Of a stretch of 35,966 nt of DNA, positions 8,406-15,599 are shown one piece after another. The stretch is from positions 1 through 35,966 of the forward strand of contig NZ_JAURXB010000013.1 in NCBI RefSeq assembly GCF_030654605.1, read 5' to 3'. The position numbers and the translations under genes are program-made. Origin of the DNA: Bradyrhizobium sp. Its GTDB lineage: Bacteria; Pseudomonadota; Alphaproteobacteria; Rhizobiales; Xanthobacteraceae. The notes beneath the pieces are model-generated. The model was not told the origin of the DNA. It did not search any database and was given only the letters and a program-made list of their open reading frames with translations. Each line of letters starts with the position of its first letter. Position 1 is the first letter of the stretch.

Positions 8406-8647
8406 CTACAGAAGTTCTGTGAACTCCTCCACGGTCAGGCCGGTCTGCCGAATGATCGAGCGCAGAGTGCCGGGTTTCAGGTCTCGCCCGGCATGAACCG
8501 GAACAGTCACCGTTCGTGTCGGGTCTCCGGGATAAACAAGAACGTAACGTGATGACTCCCGACAGTCCGATCGACGACAAAACCCGCTCTCGTGAGTGCC
8601 TGGACAACACGCTTGCCGTTGACGGCAGGCAGCCGTCCACCGGCCAT
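8406..8647 (-). pseudogene. hicA: HicA-type toxin, frameshifted by a 5-bp tandem duplication
   Basis: HicA toxins are small double-stranded-RNA-binding-fold mRNA interferases. From the ATG at 8647 the frame reads as an N-terminal HicA half: GRLPAVNGKRVVQALTRAGF and then the catalytic-His region VGSHHV. A tandem AACGT AACGT (plus strand, 8541-8550) then shifts the frame, and translation would stop after 46 residues. The other frame continues the family sequence, VYPGDPTRTVTVPVHAGRDL then KPGTLRSIIRQTGLTVEEF, to TAG at 8406-8408. Removing one 5-bp copy restores a 78-residue HicA, the normal length. The ATG overlaps the end of hicB (TGATATG), so the pair was one operon. Confidence 0.85.
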
Positions 8648-8648
8648 A

Positions 8649-8882
8649 TCAGGCGGCCACCGTTACGTGGCGGATTTCGGGAGGAGCATCGGACGGCGGC
8701 GCCATTCCTTGCTCCCGTCGATATTCGAGGATTGCACGGATGGCCTCCTCGGCATTGGCGAGCGCTTCCTGTTCGGTATCGCCCTCGGTCACGACCTCGG
8801 GTAAAGCCGGGACAAGCACGGTAAAACCGCCGCCTTCCTGTGGCTCAAGAATGACGGAATAGCTGTAGCTTGCCGCCATCAT
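8649..8882 (-). CDS. hicB: HicB-family antitoxin
   Basis: This is a 77-residue antitoxin of the HicB-like family, with a degraded RNase-H-like fold that masks HicA. It reads YSVILEPQEGGGFTVLVPAL then PEVVTEGDTEQEALANAEEA, the usual HicB N-terminal pattern, and a helix AIRAILEYRREQG. There is no C-terminal DNA-binding extension. The start at 8882 (or the adjacent ATG at 8879) is chosen over 8900 because AGGAG sits 4-7 nt upstream. It is the first gene of the pair, one base apart from hicA. The antitoxin frame is intact while the toxin frame is broken. It lies inside the tRNA-Gly-flanked segment. Confidence 0.88.
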   Translation of the reverse strand: MMAASYSYSVILEPQEGGGFTVLVPALPEVVTEGDTEQEALANAEEAIRAILEYRREQGMAPPSDAPPEIRHVTVAA

Positions 8883-8996
8883 GTGGCTCCTGTCGCCCAT
8901 GGAAATTGAACGGAAACAACGCCATTTATCGTATCAAATCAATTGCGCCGGTCAAATTAACGAGCGCTGGAGACACGCATCGATTCAGAAGGCGAC

Positions 8997-9070
8997 TGGA
9001 GCGGGCGAAGGGAATCGAACCCTCGTCGTGAGCTTGGGAAGCTCCTGCTCTACCATTGAGCTACGCCCGC
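8997..9070 (-). tRNA. tRNA-Gly (anticodon CCC)
   Basis: A complete 74-nt cloverleaf including encoded CCA. The acceptor stem is GCGGGCG with CGCCCGC, the D-arm is GCTC-AATGGTA-GAGC, the anticodon loop is TTCCCAA (anticodon CCC), and the T-arm is GAGGG-TTCGATT-CCCTT-like, with a G-U closing pair. Its 3' end forms one boundary of the hicBA segment. Confidence 0.95.
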
Positions 9071-9208
9071 GAGCCCCCTAATTAGCCGAGACCGGGCGGT
9101 CCGCCAAGCGCCTTGGCGCCCCTGCCCTCGCCACCCTTAACTTACCGCGAAGATTCCAGGTGCAGCCGTTTGTGACGGTGTTATGATCTCCTCGGGGTGG
9201 GTAGCGTA

Positions 9209-9790
9209 ATGTCGGGGCGTGGGTACACCATTTTCGACACGATGATCGGCCGGTGCGGTATCGCATGGGGCCATGGCGGCATCGTCGGTGTGCAGCTGCC
9301 CGAGGCGCGCGAGATCGAAACCAGGCGCCGACTGTATCAGCTCTATCCCGATTCCCGCGAACAGCGTCCGCCGCCGAACGTCGAAGTCGCGATCGAGGGC
9401 ATCGTGGCGCTGCTGCGCGGCCAGCCCGGCGACCTTTCCGACGTCACCCTCGACACCCTGGGCATTCACGCCTTCAATCTGCGGGTCTACCAGCTGACGC
9501 AGGCGATCCCGCGCGGCGAAACCCGCACCTATGGCGAAATCGCCGCACGGCTCGGCGCCCCCGGCGCCGTGCACTCGGTGGAGCAGGCGCTGGCCAGGAA
9601 CCCCTTCGTGATCATCGTGCCCTGCCATCGCGTGCTCGAGGCCGGCAGCTATGCCGACAGGATGTCGCCGCACGGCGGCAGTATTTCCAAGCGCAGGCTG
9701 CTTTCGATCGAAGGCGCCCGCAGCGCCGTCAGCAGCAAGACCCTGTTCGACGTGCTGCTTCCCGTTGCCCCGCCGCGCCTGCAGGGCTAG
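9209..9790 (+). CDS. Methylated-DNA--protein-cysteine methyltransferase (Ogt-type)
   Basis: This is a 193-residue protein of the O6-alkylguanine-DNA alkyltransferase family, which transfers an alkyl group from guanine to its own cysteine in a one-use reaction. The active site VIIVPCHRVLEAG is intact. The preceding DNA-binding helix region is LRVYQLTQAIPRGETRTYGE and IAARLGAP. Two usual residues are changed: where most members read RAVG before the active site, this one reads HSVE, so the base-flipping arginine finger is replaced by His. The ATG at 9209 follows a G-rich sequence (GGGGTGGG); a GTG at 9197 is possible. The AraC-type gene begins 10 bp after the stop, so the two are probably cotranscribed, loosely recalling Ada-type regulation. 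Confidence 0.9.
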   Translation: MSGRGYTIFDTMIGRCGIAWGHGGIVGVQLPEAREIETRRRLYQLYPDSREQRPPPNVEVAIEGIVALLRGQPGDLSDVTLDTLGIHAFNLRVYQLTQAIPRGETRTYGEIAARLGAPGAVHSVEQALARNPFVIIVPCHRVLEAGSYADRMSPHGGSISKRRLLSIEGARSAVSSKTLFDVLLPVAPPRLQG

Positions 9791-9799
9791 CATCGCGGC

Positions 9800-10639
9800 A
9801 TGATGAGGACGCCTCTGCTGCAGCGCGGGCTGATTACCGTGTCCGAGTTCCGGTGCACGGCCGGTCCCGACGACAGGCCGTTTGTCGAGCAGTTCGACCG
9901 CCATTCGATCTCCTATGTGCGCAAGGGCAGTTTTGGCTGCCGGACTCGAGGCCGTTCGTTCGAACTGGTGGCGGGATCGATCCTGGTCGGCCATCCCGGC
10001 GACGAATACCTTTGCAGCCATGAGCATTGCCACGGCGATGAATGCCTGTCGTTCTTCCTGACGCCGGAACTGGTGGCGGCGATCGGCGACCGCACCGAGG
10101 TCTGGCGGGTCGGCGCCGCACCTCCGCTGCCGGAATTGATGGTGCTGGGCGAACTCGCTCAAGCCACCGCCGAGGGGCGCAACGATGTCGGCCTCGACGA
10201 GATCGGACAGCTGTTGGCGAGCCGATTTGTCGAGGTGGTGTCGGGGCGCACGCAAAAGCCCACGCCGGCGACATCAAGGGATCGGCGCCGTGCGGTCGAA
10301 ACCGCACTGTGGATCGATGCCAACTCGCACCGGCCGATCAATCTCGAACACGCCGCCGCGCAGGCGGGGATCAGCCCGTTCCACTTCCTGCGGCTGTTTT
10401 CCAGCGTGCTCGGGGTTACCCCGCATCAGTATCTGGTGCGCTCGCGGCTGCGCCATGCCGCGCGGCTATTGGCCGACGACGAAATCTCCGTGACGGATGT
10501 CGCCTATGACGTCGGTTTCGCCGATCTCTCCAATTTCGTCCGCACCTTCCACCGCGCCGCCGGGGTTTCGCCGCGCCGGTTCCGTGAGGCCTCGCGGGGG
10601 AACCGCAAGATTTTCCAAGAACGCCTCGCTTTGCACTGA
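9800..10639 (+). CDS. AraC family transcriptional regulator
   Basis: This is a 279-residue regulator. The N-terminal part (about residues 1-120) looks like a cupin-type sensing domain, with [20 protein letters not shown] and [20 protein letters not shown]. Three to four His/Cys residues cluster at about 74-82 and could bind a metal, by inference. The C-terminal ~100 residues contain two AraC helix-turn-helix units: [20 protein letters not shown] and [20 protein letters not shown], ending with [13 protein letters not shown], the family signature. It lies between ogt and a VOC gene on the same strand and may regulate them. Effector unknown. Confidence 0.92.
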   Translation: MMRTPLLQRGLITVSEFRCTAGPDDRPFVEQFDRHSISYVRKGSFGCRTRGRSFELVAGSILVGHPGDEYLCSHEHCHGDECLSFFLTPELVAAIGDRTEVWRVGAAPPLPELMVLGELAQATAEGRNDVGLDEIGQLLASRFVEVVSGRTQKPTPATSRDRRRAVETALWIDANSHRPINLEHAAAQAGISPFHFLRLFSSVLGVTPHQYLVRSRLRHAARLLADDEISVTDVAYDVGFADLSNFVRTFHRAAGVSPRRFREASRGNRKIFQERLALH

Positions 10640-10694
10640 CTAGGGTCGTCTCCGAACCGCGCGCCTGTCCGCGCGCCATGCATCGGAGATCATC

Positions 10695-11054
10695 ATGTAC
10701 GACCACATCGGATTGAAGGTTAAAAGTCTCGACGCCAGCGTGCGCTTCTATTCCGCGGCACTGGCGCCGCTCGGATTCGTGCTGTGCTCGCGCGACGACA
10801 GCGGCGCCGGCTTCGGCCCCAAGGGCGAACCGGCGCTCTGGCTGCATCTGCACAAGGGCCCGGCCAATGGCGGCGCCCATGTCGCTTTCCGCGCGCCCGA
10901 TCACGCCGCCATCAAGAAATTTCACAGCGAGGGACTGAAAGCCGGCGGCAGCGACAACGGCGGCGCCGGCCCGCGCGCCGACTACAGCCCGACCTACTAT
11001 GCGGCGTTCCTGATCGATCCCGACGGCAACAATGTCGAGGCGGTTTGCACGTAG
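10695..11054 (+). CDS. VOC family protein (glyoxalase/dioxygenase-like)
   Basis: This is a 119-residue single-domain protein of the vicinal-oxygen-chelate superfamily, metal-dependent enzymes such as glyoxalase I, extradiol dioxygenases and antibiotic-resistance proteins. It begins YDHIGLKVKSLDASVRFYSA, with His4 as likely first metal ligand. It continues AHVAFRAPDHAAIKKFH and ends YYAAFLIDPDGNNVEAVC, whose Glu is the usual last ligand. The substrate cannot be predicted. GGAGAT lies just before the ATG. An inverted repeat (GCGCGC-N6-GCGCGC) in the 55-bp gap after the AraC gene could attenuate readthrough. Confidence 0.9.
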   Translation: MYDHIGLKVKSLDASVRFYSAALAPLGFVLCSRDDSGAGFGPKGEPALWLHLHKGPANGGAHVAFRAPDHAAIKKFHSEGLKAGGSDNGGAGPRADYSPTYYAAFLIDPDGNNVEAVCT

Positions 11055-11072
11055 GCGTCAAAGCACTCACCA

Positions 11073-11246
11073 ACCTCATCCTCAGGAGTTGTTACTCCTC
11101 GAACCACCCCCGCTTCCTCATGGTGAGGAGTGCGCCGGGCAGCGCCCTTGCGCTGCCCGGCGCGCGTCTCGAACCATCTGGCACATGACCTGCTGCCATC
11201 CTTCGAGACGCCGCGCGAAGCGCGCGCGGCTCCTCAGGATGAGGAT
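11073..11246. repeat. Dispersed composite palindrome (CTCCTCAGGATGAGG type)
   Basis: Outer imperfect arms are CCTCATCCTCAGGAG at about 11074-11088 and CTCCTCAGGATGAGG at 11230-11244. Inside, CGTCTCGAACCAT faces CCTTCGAGACG, and GCCGGGCAGCGCC faces CGCTGCCCGGC. The nested layout is typical of Bradyrhizobium intergenic mosaic repeats. It fills the gap between the VOC and SRPBCC genes. Confidence 0.75.
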
Positions 11247-11274
11247 CTCACTCCTTGATAGAAGGATCACTCCC

Positions 11275-11676
11275 ATGGCTTCCATCCACAAAGACATGCC
11301 GCTCGACGCCCCTCCCGACGAGGTCTGGTCCGCAGTGAGCGATTTCGGCGCCTTGCACACGCGCCTCGTGCCGGGCTTTGTCACCGACACGCGGCTCGAC
11401 GGCGATGCGCGGATCGTGACGTTTGCCAATGGCAGCGTCGCGCGCGAGCAGCTGGTCGATTGCGACGAGGCGCGGCGGCGGCTGGTCTATGCCATCGCGA
11501 ATGAGCGGATCAGCCATTACAGCGCGTCGGTGCAGGTGTTTTCCGACGGCGACGCGCGCAGCCGGCTGGTCTGGATCGTGGATGTCCTGCCCAACGAGAT
11601 CGCGCCCTATGTCGACGGACAGATGGATCTCGGCGCACTGGCATTGCAGAAAACCTTCAGGCGCGACGCGGCATGA
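11275..11676 (+). CDS. SRPBCC family protein (START/Bet v1-like)
   Basis: This is a 133-residue protein with the polyketide-cyclase/SRPBCC fold, a hydrophobic-ligand-binding cup. Family marks are the opening IHKDMPLDAPPDEVWSAVSD with FGALHTRLVPGF, the middle ARIVTFANGSVAREQLVDCD, and the end VDGQMDLGALALQKTFR, a long C-terminal helix. Members bind lipids or aromatic compounds or act as small cyclases; the ligand is unknown here. The ATG at 11275 is chosen because AAGGAT lies 7 nt upstream and the fold starts immediately; upstream in-frame codons cross a dispersed repeat. It converges on the MATE gene with a 27-bp gap. Confidence 0.9.
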   Translation: MASIHKDMPLDAPPDEVWSAVSDFGALHTRLVPGFVTDTRLDGDARIVTFANGSVAREQLVDCDEARRRLVYAIANERISHYSASVQVFSDGDARSRLVWIVDVLPNEIAPYVDGQMDLGALALQKTFRRDAA

Positions 11677-11703
11677 CCGCGGCGGGTTCTTTCACCGCGG
11701 CGA

Positions 11704-13146
11704 TTACGACAGAGCCTCGCGGATGTCCGGCGCCGGGCCGCCCTTCGGTCCCCAACGCGTGAAGATGACGCTGGCGGCGGACAGCACGCCGAGCACGACC
11801 ATGGAGGCCGCTGCCAGCGCGAAATAATTCGCCGGGGTGGCATCGAACGTCGCCAGCCACCAGCCGCCGGCGGCGACGAATACCAGCCGCGCGGTTTGCG
11901 ACAGCACCGGTCCCAGCACCTTCGCCGCCCCCTGCGAGGAGAAATACATCGAGATCGACAGCCCGATGAAGGCGTACATCGGCGCCGCGATCGACAGATA
12001 TTGCCGGCTGGCGGCGCGCACGCCCGGATCGTCGGTGAAGATGTTGACCCAGAGATCGGGAAATGCCGCGATCACGCTGGCGAAGGCGCCGACCGACACG
12101 AAGGCGACGCAGCCCGCGATCCAGGCGATCCGCCGCGCCCGCGCCACCCGCCGCGCGCCGATCGCCATCCCGACCATCGGCACCGAGGCGATGCCGACCG
12201 CGAACGCGATCGAGGTCAGCATGAATTCGAGCCGGGCGCCGACGCCGTAGCCGGCCAGGATTTCGGTGCCGAACTGCGCCAGCATGTGGGTGAAGATGGC
12301 GACGGTCAGCACCGACTGCAGCGGCGAGAAGCAGGAGATGGCGCCGACCTTCAGGATGTCGAAGAACATCGCCCACTGGATCCGCAGGCCCCTGATCTTG
12401 GGGACCACGCGCGCGCGCCCGGAAAAGATGTACCAGGCCATCACGGAGACGCTGATCACATAGGCGACCAGCGAGCCGGCGGCGACGCCGCGCATGCCGA
12501 ACGACGGGATCGGCCCGAGGCCGAGGCCGAGGATGCCGCCGAGAACGATCTGGCAGGTGGCGGACGACAGCATCAGGAGCGACGGCAGCTTCATGTTGCC
12601 GGTGCCGCGCAGGATTCCCGCGAACGTATTCATCAGCCAGGGCACCACCGCGCCGCCGAAGAAAATCTGTACATAGCCGATGGCGTGGGCCAGCACGTTG
12701 CCGCGGCCGCCGAGCAGCTCCAGCAGCGTGGGCCCGAAGATCAGCATGCCCAGCATGAACACCAGGCCGAGGCTGATGCCGATCAGCATCGCATGCGCCG
12801 CCAGCGTCGAGGCTCGGTCGATATCGCCGGCGCCGATCGCGCGCGCGATTGCGGAGGCCACGCCACCGCCCATCGCGCCGCCCGACATCGTCATGGTCAG
12901 GATCACGAACGGAAACACCAGCGCCATCGCCGCCAGCGATTCGACGCCGAGCCGGCCTATATAGGAGGTCTCCGCGATCACCACGCAGGTGCCGGCCGTG
13001 AGCGCGATCACATTCGGCCAGGCCAGCCACAACAGCGTGCGCAGGATAGGCCCCTCGACCAGCGCATTCTTCACCGGCGCTTCCGGCGGCGGAAGCGGGC
13101 GCTCGTCGTCGTCTACGGGAATCTCGGCGACACCGATATCGGACAT
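11704..13146 (-). CDS. MATE family efflux transporter
   Basis: This is a 480-residue integral membrane protein with about 12 hydrophobic segments, the usual size for multidrug-and-toxin-extrusion exporters, which pump cationic compounds using Na+ or H+ gradients. After a polar acidic/proline-rich N-terminus of about 25 residues it reads ILRTLLWLAWPNVIALTAGT and ETSYIGRLGVESLAAMALVF, the MATE first-half signature. It then has GGGVASAIARAIGAGD and MNTFAGILRGTGNMKLPSL. The second half repeats the fold (VGIASVPMVGMAIGARR, then SMYFSSQGAAKVLGPVLSQT). Substrate unknown. No regulator is adjacent. Confidence 0.95.
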   Translation of the reverse strand: MSDIGVAEIPVDDDERPLPPPEAPVKNALVEGPILRTLLWLAWPNVIALTAGTCVVIAETSYIGRLGVESLAAMALVFPFVILTMTMSGGAMGGGVASAIARAIGAGDIDRASTLAAHAMLIGISLGLVFMLGMLIFGPTLLELLGGRGNVLAHAIGYVQIFFGGAVVPWLMNTFAGILRGTGNMKLPSLLMLSSATCQIVLGGILGLGLGPIPSFGMRGVAAGSLVAYVISVSVMAWYIFSGRARVVPKIRGLRIQWAMFFDILKVGAISCFSPLQSVLTVAIFTHMLAQFGTEILAGYGVGARLEFMLTSIAFAVGIASVPMVGMAIGARRVARARRIAWIAGCVAFVSVGAFASVIAAFPDLWVNIFTDDPGVRAASRQYLSIAAPMYAFIGLSISMYFSSQGAAKVLGPVLSQTARLVFVAAGGWWLATFDATPANYFALAAASMVVLGVLSAASVIFTRWGPKGGPAPDIREALS

Positions 13147-13452
13147 TTCTTCTCCCGCGCGCGTGGCGCCGCAGCCCGATCTACCTGCCGTGCTGGCCGT
13201 CTCCTAGCACCGATCCGGCGCGATTCCATGCGCGCCGGGCGCATGGGCCGCCTGCGCCTTCTTACCCTCCCCTGGAGGGGGAGGGTCGACGCGACTGAAA
13301 GGAGCGGCGGGGTGGGGTGACGGTCTCTCGTATCGATCAGTGCCCGAGTTGAGAGATCACCCCACCCCGTCTCGCATCTTGCGATGCGAGCCGACCCTCC
13401 CCCTCCAGGGGAGGGTAAGAAAGAAACACCGCTACTCGCGTCGGCAGCTCAA
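13147..13452. other. Intergenic region holding a long dispersed palindrome
   Basis: A 306-bp gap between the MATE start and the stop of the gene at 13453-14505. About half is the repeat at 13259-13421. The 110 bp nearest the MATE start should hold its promoter; I see no clear motif there. Confidence 0.5.
13259..13421. repeat. Dispersed palindromic repeat, 30-bp perfect arms
   Basis: Arms at 13259-13288 and 13392-13421 are perfect reverse complements, containing CCCTCCCCTGGAGGGGGAGG. Inner blocks GGGGTGGGGTGA and TCACCCCACCCC (about 13310-13368) pair as well. It resembles the element at 5271-5422 in design. Confidence 0.85.
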
Positions 13453-14505
13453 TCAGCCGATCGACCAGACGAACGGCGGCTTGCCGCCCGGCGACGGTTT
13501 CAGGTGCACCGGAATATGCCGGCCGCAGCCGGCCGCGAGGCCCTCGAACAAGCCTTCGAGCACTTTGGCGCAGGCCGGGTGGTAGTCGCCGACATCGGCC
13601 ATCAGCTTCCAGGTCTGCTGCCGGATTTCGAAGGCGCCGCCGGACTCGCTGATGTCGGCAACGTCGTCCTGCGCTTCAAACAATGCGCGCAGGAATCCAT
13701 CGAACTCCTTCGCGCCGCCACGCCCCATGCCGAACGCGCGCGCGATCTCGTCGAAATACTGCATGCCGATCAGTCTGCCGGTGAGATGCAGGAGGTAGCC
13801 GGCGTCTTCGGGGCCGAACACCTGCACCATGACGGGTGCGGCGGTGCGCACATATTCCATGGCGTAGTTGCGGTAGGCCTTTTCCAGTCGTTGCTTCGGC
13901 CAGCTTGCGACCGGCAGCGCCGGCGCGGTGGCGGGATCGAACAATGGCGCTTCGAGATGGCGCGCGAATACCATGCGCTGATCGATCTCGAGCGGATGGT
14001 CGTATTCGCAGTAATAGCCTTCCAGCCCGTCCTGGCCGTCGACGCTCTGCTTGGTGCAGACGAAGCCGAGCCGGAGATCGCCAAGGGCTGCACCATTGTT
14101 GGCGTGCCAGCCGCGCAACATCGCCCGCGAGACTTCGCCGGGCACGCCGCAGATCGCGGTGCCCTTCCAGATCCAGCGCGGCGGCGGATAGCGGATCCAG
14201 GCCTTGGCGTCGTTCTCGTACATGTATTCGACATGGACGCCGCCGATCCAGTTGGAGAGATAATGATACTGCGCCGCCGCCACTGCCGGCGGCAGATGGC
14301 TGAGGCCGAGCTTTTCGAGACCCGGCAGGAAGCGCTCCTGCTGCTGGCGGCGAAACACCCGGAACACGAATTCGGCGGCATCGGCTGTGCCGCGCCGCGT
14401 CACCACGGTGAGAATGAGCCCGGTGAAAAACGCATGATAGAGATCGGCGACGCTGCGCCATTTCAGCCATTGCGCCTCGCGCGCGCCGTCCGTCGTCGCG
14501 TTCAT
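13453..14505 (-). CDS. Conserved-looking soluble protein of unknown function
   Basis: This is a 350-residue protein without a signal peptide or membrane segment. It is rich in aromatic residues (QYHYLSNWIGGVHVEYMYEN; RYPPPRWIWKG; EGYYCEYDHPLEIDQRM). A single motif is not recognisable. The second half is predicted mostly helical (FDEIARAFGMGRGGAKEFDG, FLRALFEAQDDVADI), ending GCGRHIPVHLKPSPGGKPPF. The ATG at 14505 is preferred: GGGAG sits 6 nt upstream, while the 36 in-frame codons before it look non-coding. It lies alone between a repeat and the VIT1 gene. Function cannot be inferred from context. Confidence 0.75.
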   Translation of the reverse strand: MNATTDGAREAQWLKWRSVADLYHAFFTGLILTVVTRRGTADAAEFVFRVFRRQQQERFLPGLEKLGLSHLPPAVAAAQYHYLSNWIGGVHVEYMYENDAKAWIRYPPPRWIWKGTAICGVPGEVSRAMLRGWHANNGAALGDLRLGFVCTKQSVDGQDGLEGYYCEYDHPLEIDQRMVFARHLEAPLFDPATAPALPVASWPKQRLEKAYRNYAMEYVRTAAPVMVQVFGPEDAGYLLHLTGRLIGMQYFDEIARAFGMGRGGAKEFDGFLRALFEAQDDVADISESGGAFEIRQQTWKLMADVGDYHPACAKVLEGLFEGLAAGCGRHIPVHLKPSPGGKPPFVWSIG

Positions 14506-14726
14506 GGAGAACTCCCAAAACCCTGGTTCCGCAGGCCGATGCCTCCAGCCTGAGGCCGACGGGTGCCCGCTCCCGACCAAGACATCGAAAACAACCCCAT
14601 GCACAGAAAGCAAGGTATTGTTTTGGCGGGGTTTTCCATCGCACGAAATTCACGGCAGGCATCGTGAAATCCACCCGGCTGCGGCATTCGCATCCGGGGA
14701 ACCCACCATCCGCAAAATTCCTGTGT

Positions 14727-15422
14727 TCACACGACCTTGCCGAACACGGCGCCGATTCCGGCCGTCAGCGCCATCGCGAAGGCGCCCCAGAAGGTCACGC
14801 GGATGGTCGGCTTCAGCAGGCCGGCCCCGCCGGCTTTCGCACCGATCGCCCCCAGCAAGGCGAGGAACAGCAACGATCCGGCCGACACCACCGGGATCAG
14901 GGCGCTGGAGGGCGAGACCAGCACGAGCACGAGCGGCGCCGCCGCCCCGACCGAAAAGGTCGCGGCCGACGCCAGCGCCGCCTGCACCGGGCGCGCGGTC
15001 GTGATCTCGGAGATGCCGAGTTCGTCGCGGGCATGGGCGCCGAGCGCGTCCTTTGCCATCAACTGCTTGGCGACCTCGCGGGCGAGTTCGGCCTCGACAC
15101 CTCGCGCGACATAGACCTGGGCCAGTTCTTCCCGCTCGAATACGGGGTCATCGGCCAACTCCTGCTTCTCGCGGGCGAGATCCGCATGCTCGGTATCGGA
15201 CTGCGAACTGACCGACACATACTCGCCGGCCGCCATCGACATCGCGCCGGCGACCAGGCCGGCCACGCCGGTCAGCAGCACATCGCTTTGCGACGCAGAA
15301 GCCGACGCCACGCCCAGGATCAGGCTCGCGGTCGAGATGATCCCGTCATTGGCGCCGAGCACGGCCGCCCGCAGCCAGCCGATGCGCTCGACGAGGTGGT
15401 TCTCTCGATGGAGCCTACTCAT
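14727..15422 (-). CDS. VIT1/CCC1 family iron/manganese transporter
   Basis: This is a 231-residue membrane protein of the vacuolar iron transporter/CCC1 family, which moves Fe2+ or Mn2+ out of the cytosol. The N-terminal signature is strong: WLRAAVLGANDGIISTASLI then LGVASA, then LLTGVAGLVAGAMSMAAGEY VSVSSQ. A charged amphipathic metal-binding segment follows (DTEHADLAREKQELADDPVF, rich in Glu/Asp), and three C-terminal membrane spans close the protein. The ATG at 15422 has AGGA 8 nt upstream; the frame is open further but that part crosses the neighbouring gene. It is divergent from the MgtC/DUF4010 gene, suggesting a divalent-cation locus. Confidence 0.93.
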   Translation of the reverse strand: MSRLHRENHLVERIGWLRAAVLGANDGIISTASLILGVASASASQSDVLLTGVAGLVAGAMSMAAGEYVSVSSQSDTEHADLAREKQELADDPVFEREELAQVYVARGVEAELAREVAKQLMAKDALGAHARDELGISEITTARPVQAALASAATFSVGAAAPLVLVLVSPSSALIPVVSAGSLLFLALLGAIGAKAGGAGLLKPTIRVTFWGAFAMALTAGIGAVFGKVV

Positions 15423-15599
15423 GCATCGATCCTGACGTGCGCGAACCGTCGCGTCGCGAACGAGACAGCTTCCCAAACAGCCGCGCATTCGGCAATGATC
15501 TGCATCAACATCGAGCGATTGCGGCGGGATGAAGTCGGTCGGCCGTGTTGACGGCAAGCGGCCGGCCACGCCGAATATGATCTGACGCACAGGAGCAAA

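Larger units (their letters stand above)
8282..8996. mobile_element. Putative remnant island nested at tRNA-Gly, carrying hicBA
   Basis: About 0.7 kb lies between the 3' end of tRNA-Gly(CCC) and a direct repeat of that tRNA's 3' half. Its only genes are hicB and a frameshifted hicA. No integrase or transposase remains. The tRNA boundary plus a toxin-antitoxin cargo suggests a decayed integrative element or a minimal cassette; simple segmental duplication is the alternative. A 13-bp inverted repeat (8337-8349 and 8387-8399) just inside the left boundary resembles other dispersed repeats of this genome type. Confidence 0.5.

Noticed and set aside
8377..8640. 87-codon minus-strand frame over hicA
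   Set aside because: Wrong frame for HicA; the family sequence is found only in the other two frames, joined at the 5-bp duplication.
11896..13320. 474-codon plus-strand frame opposite the MATE gene
   Set aside because: Antisense shadow of a clear membrane protein; extremely Arg/His/Asp rich.
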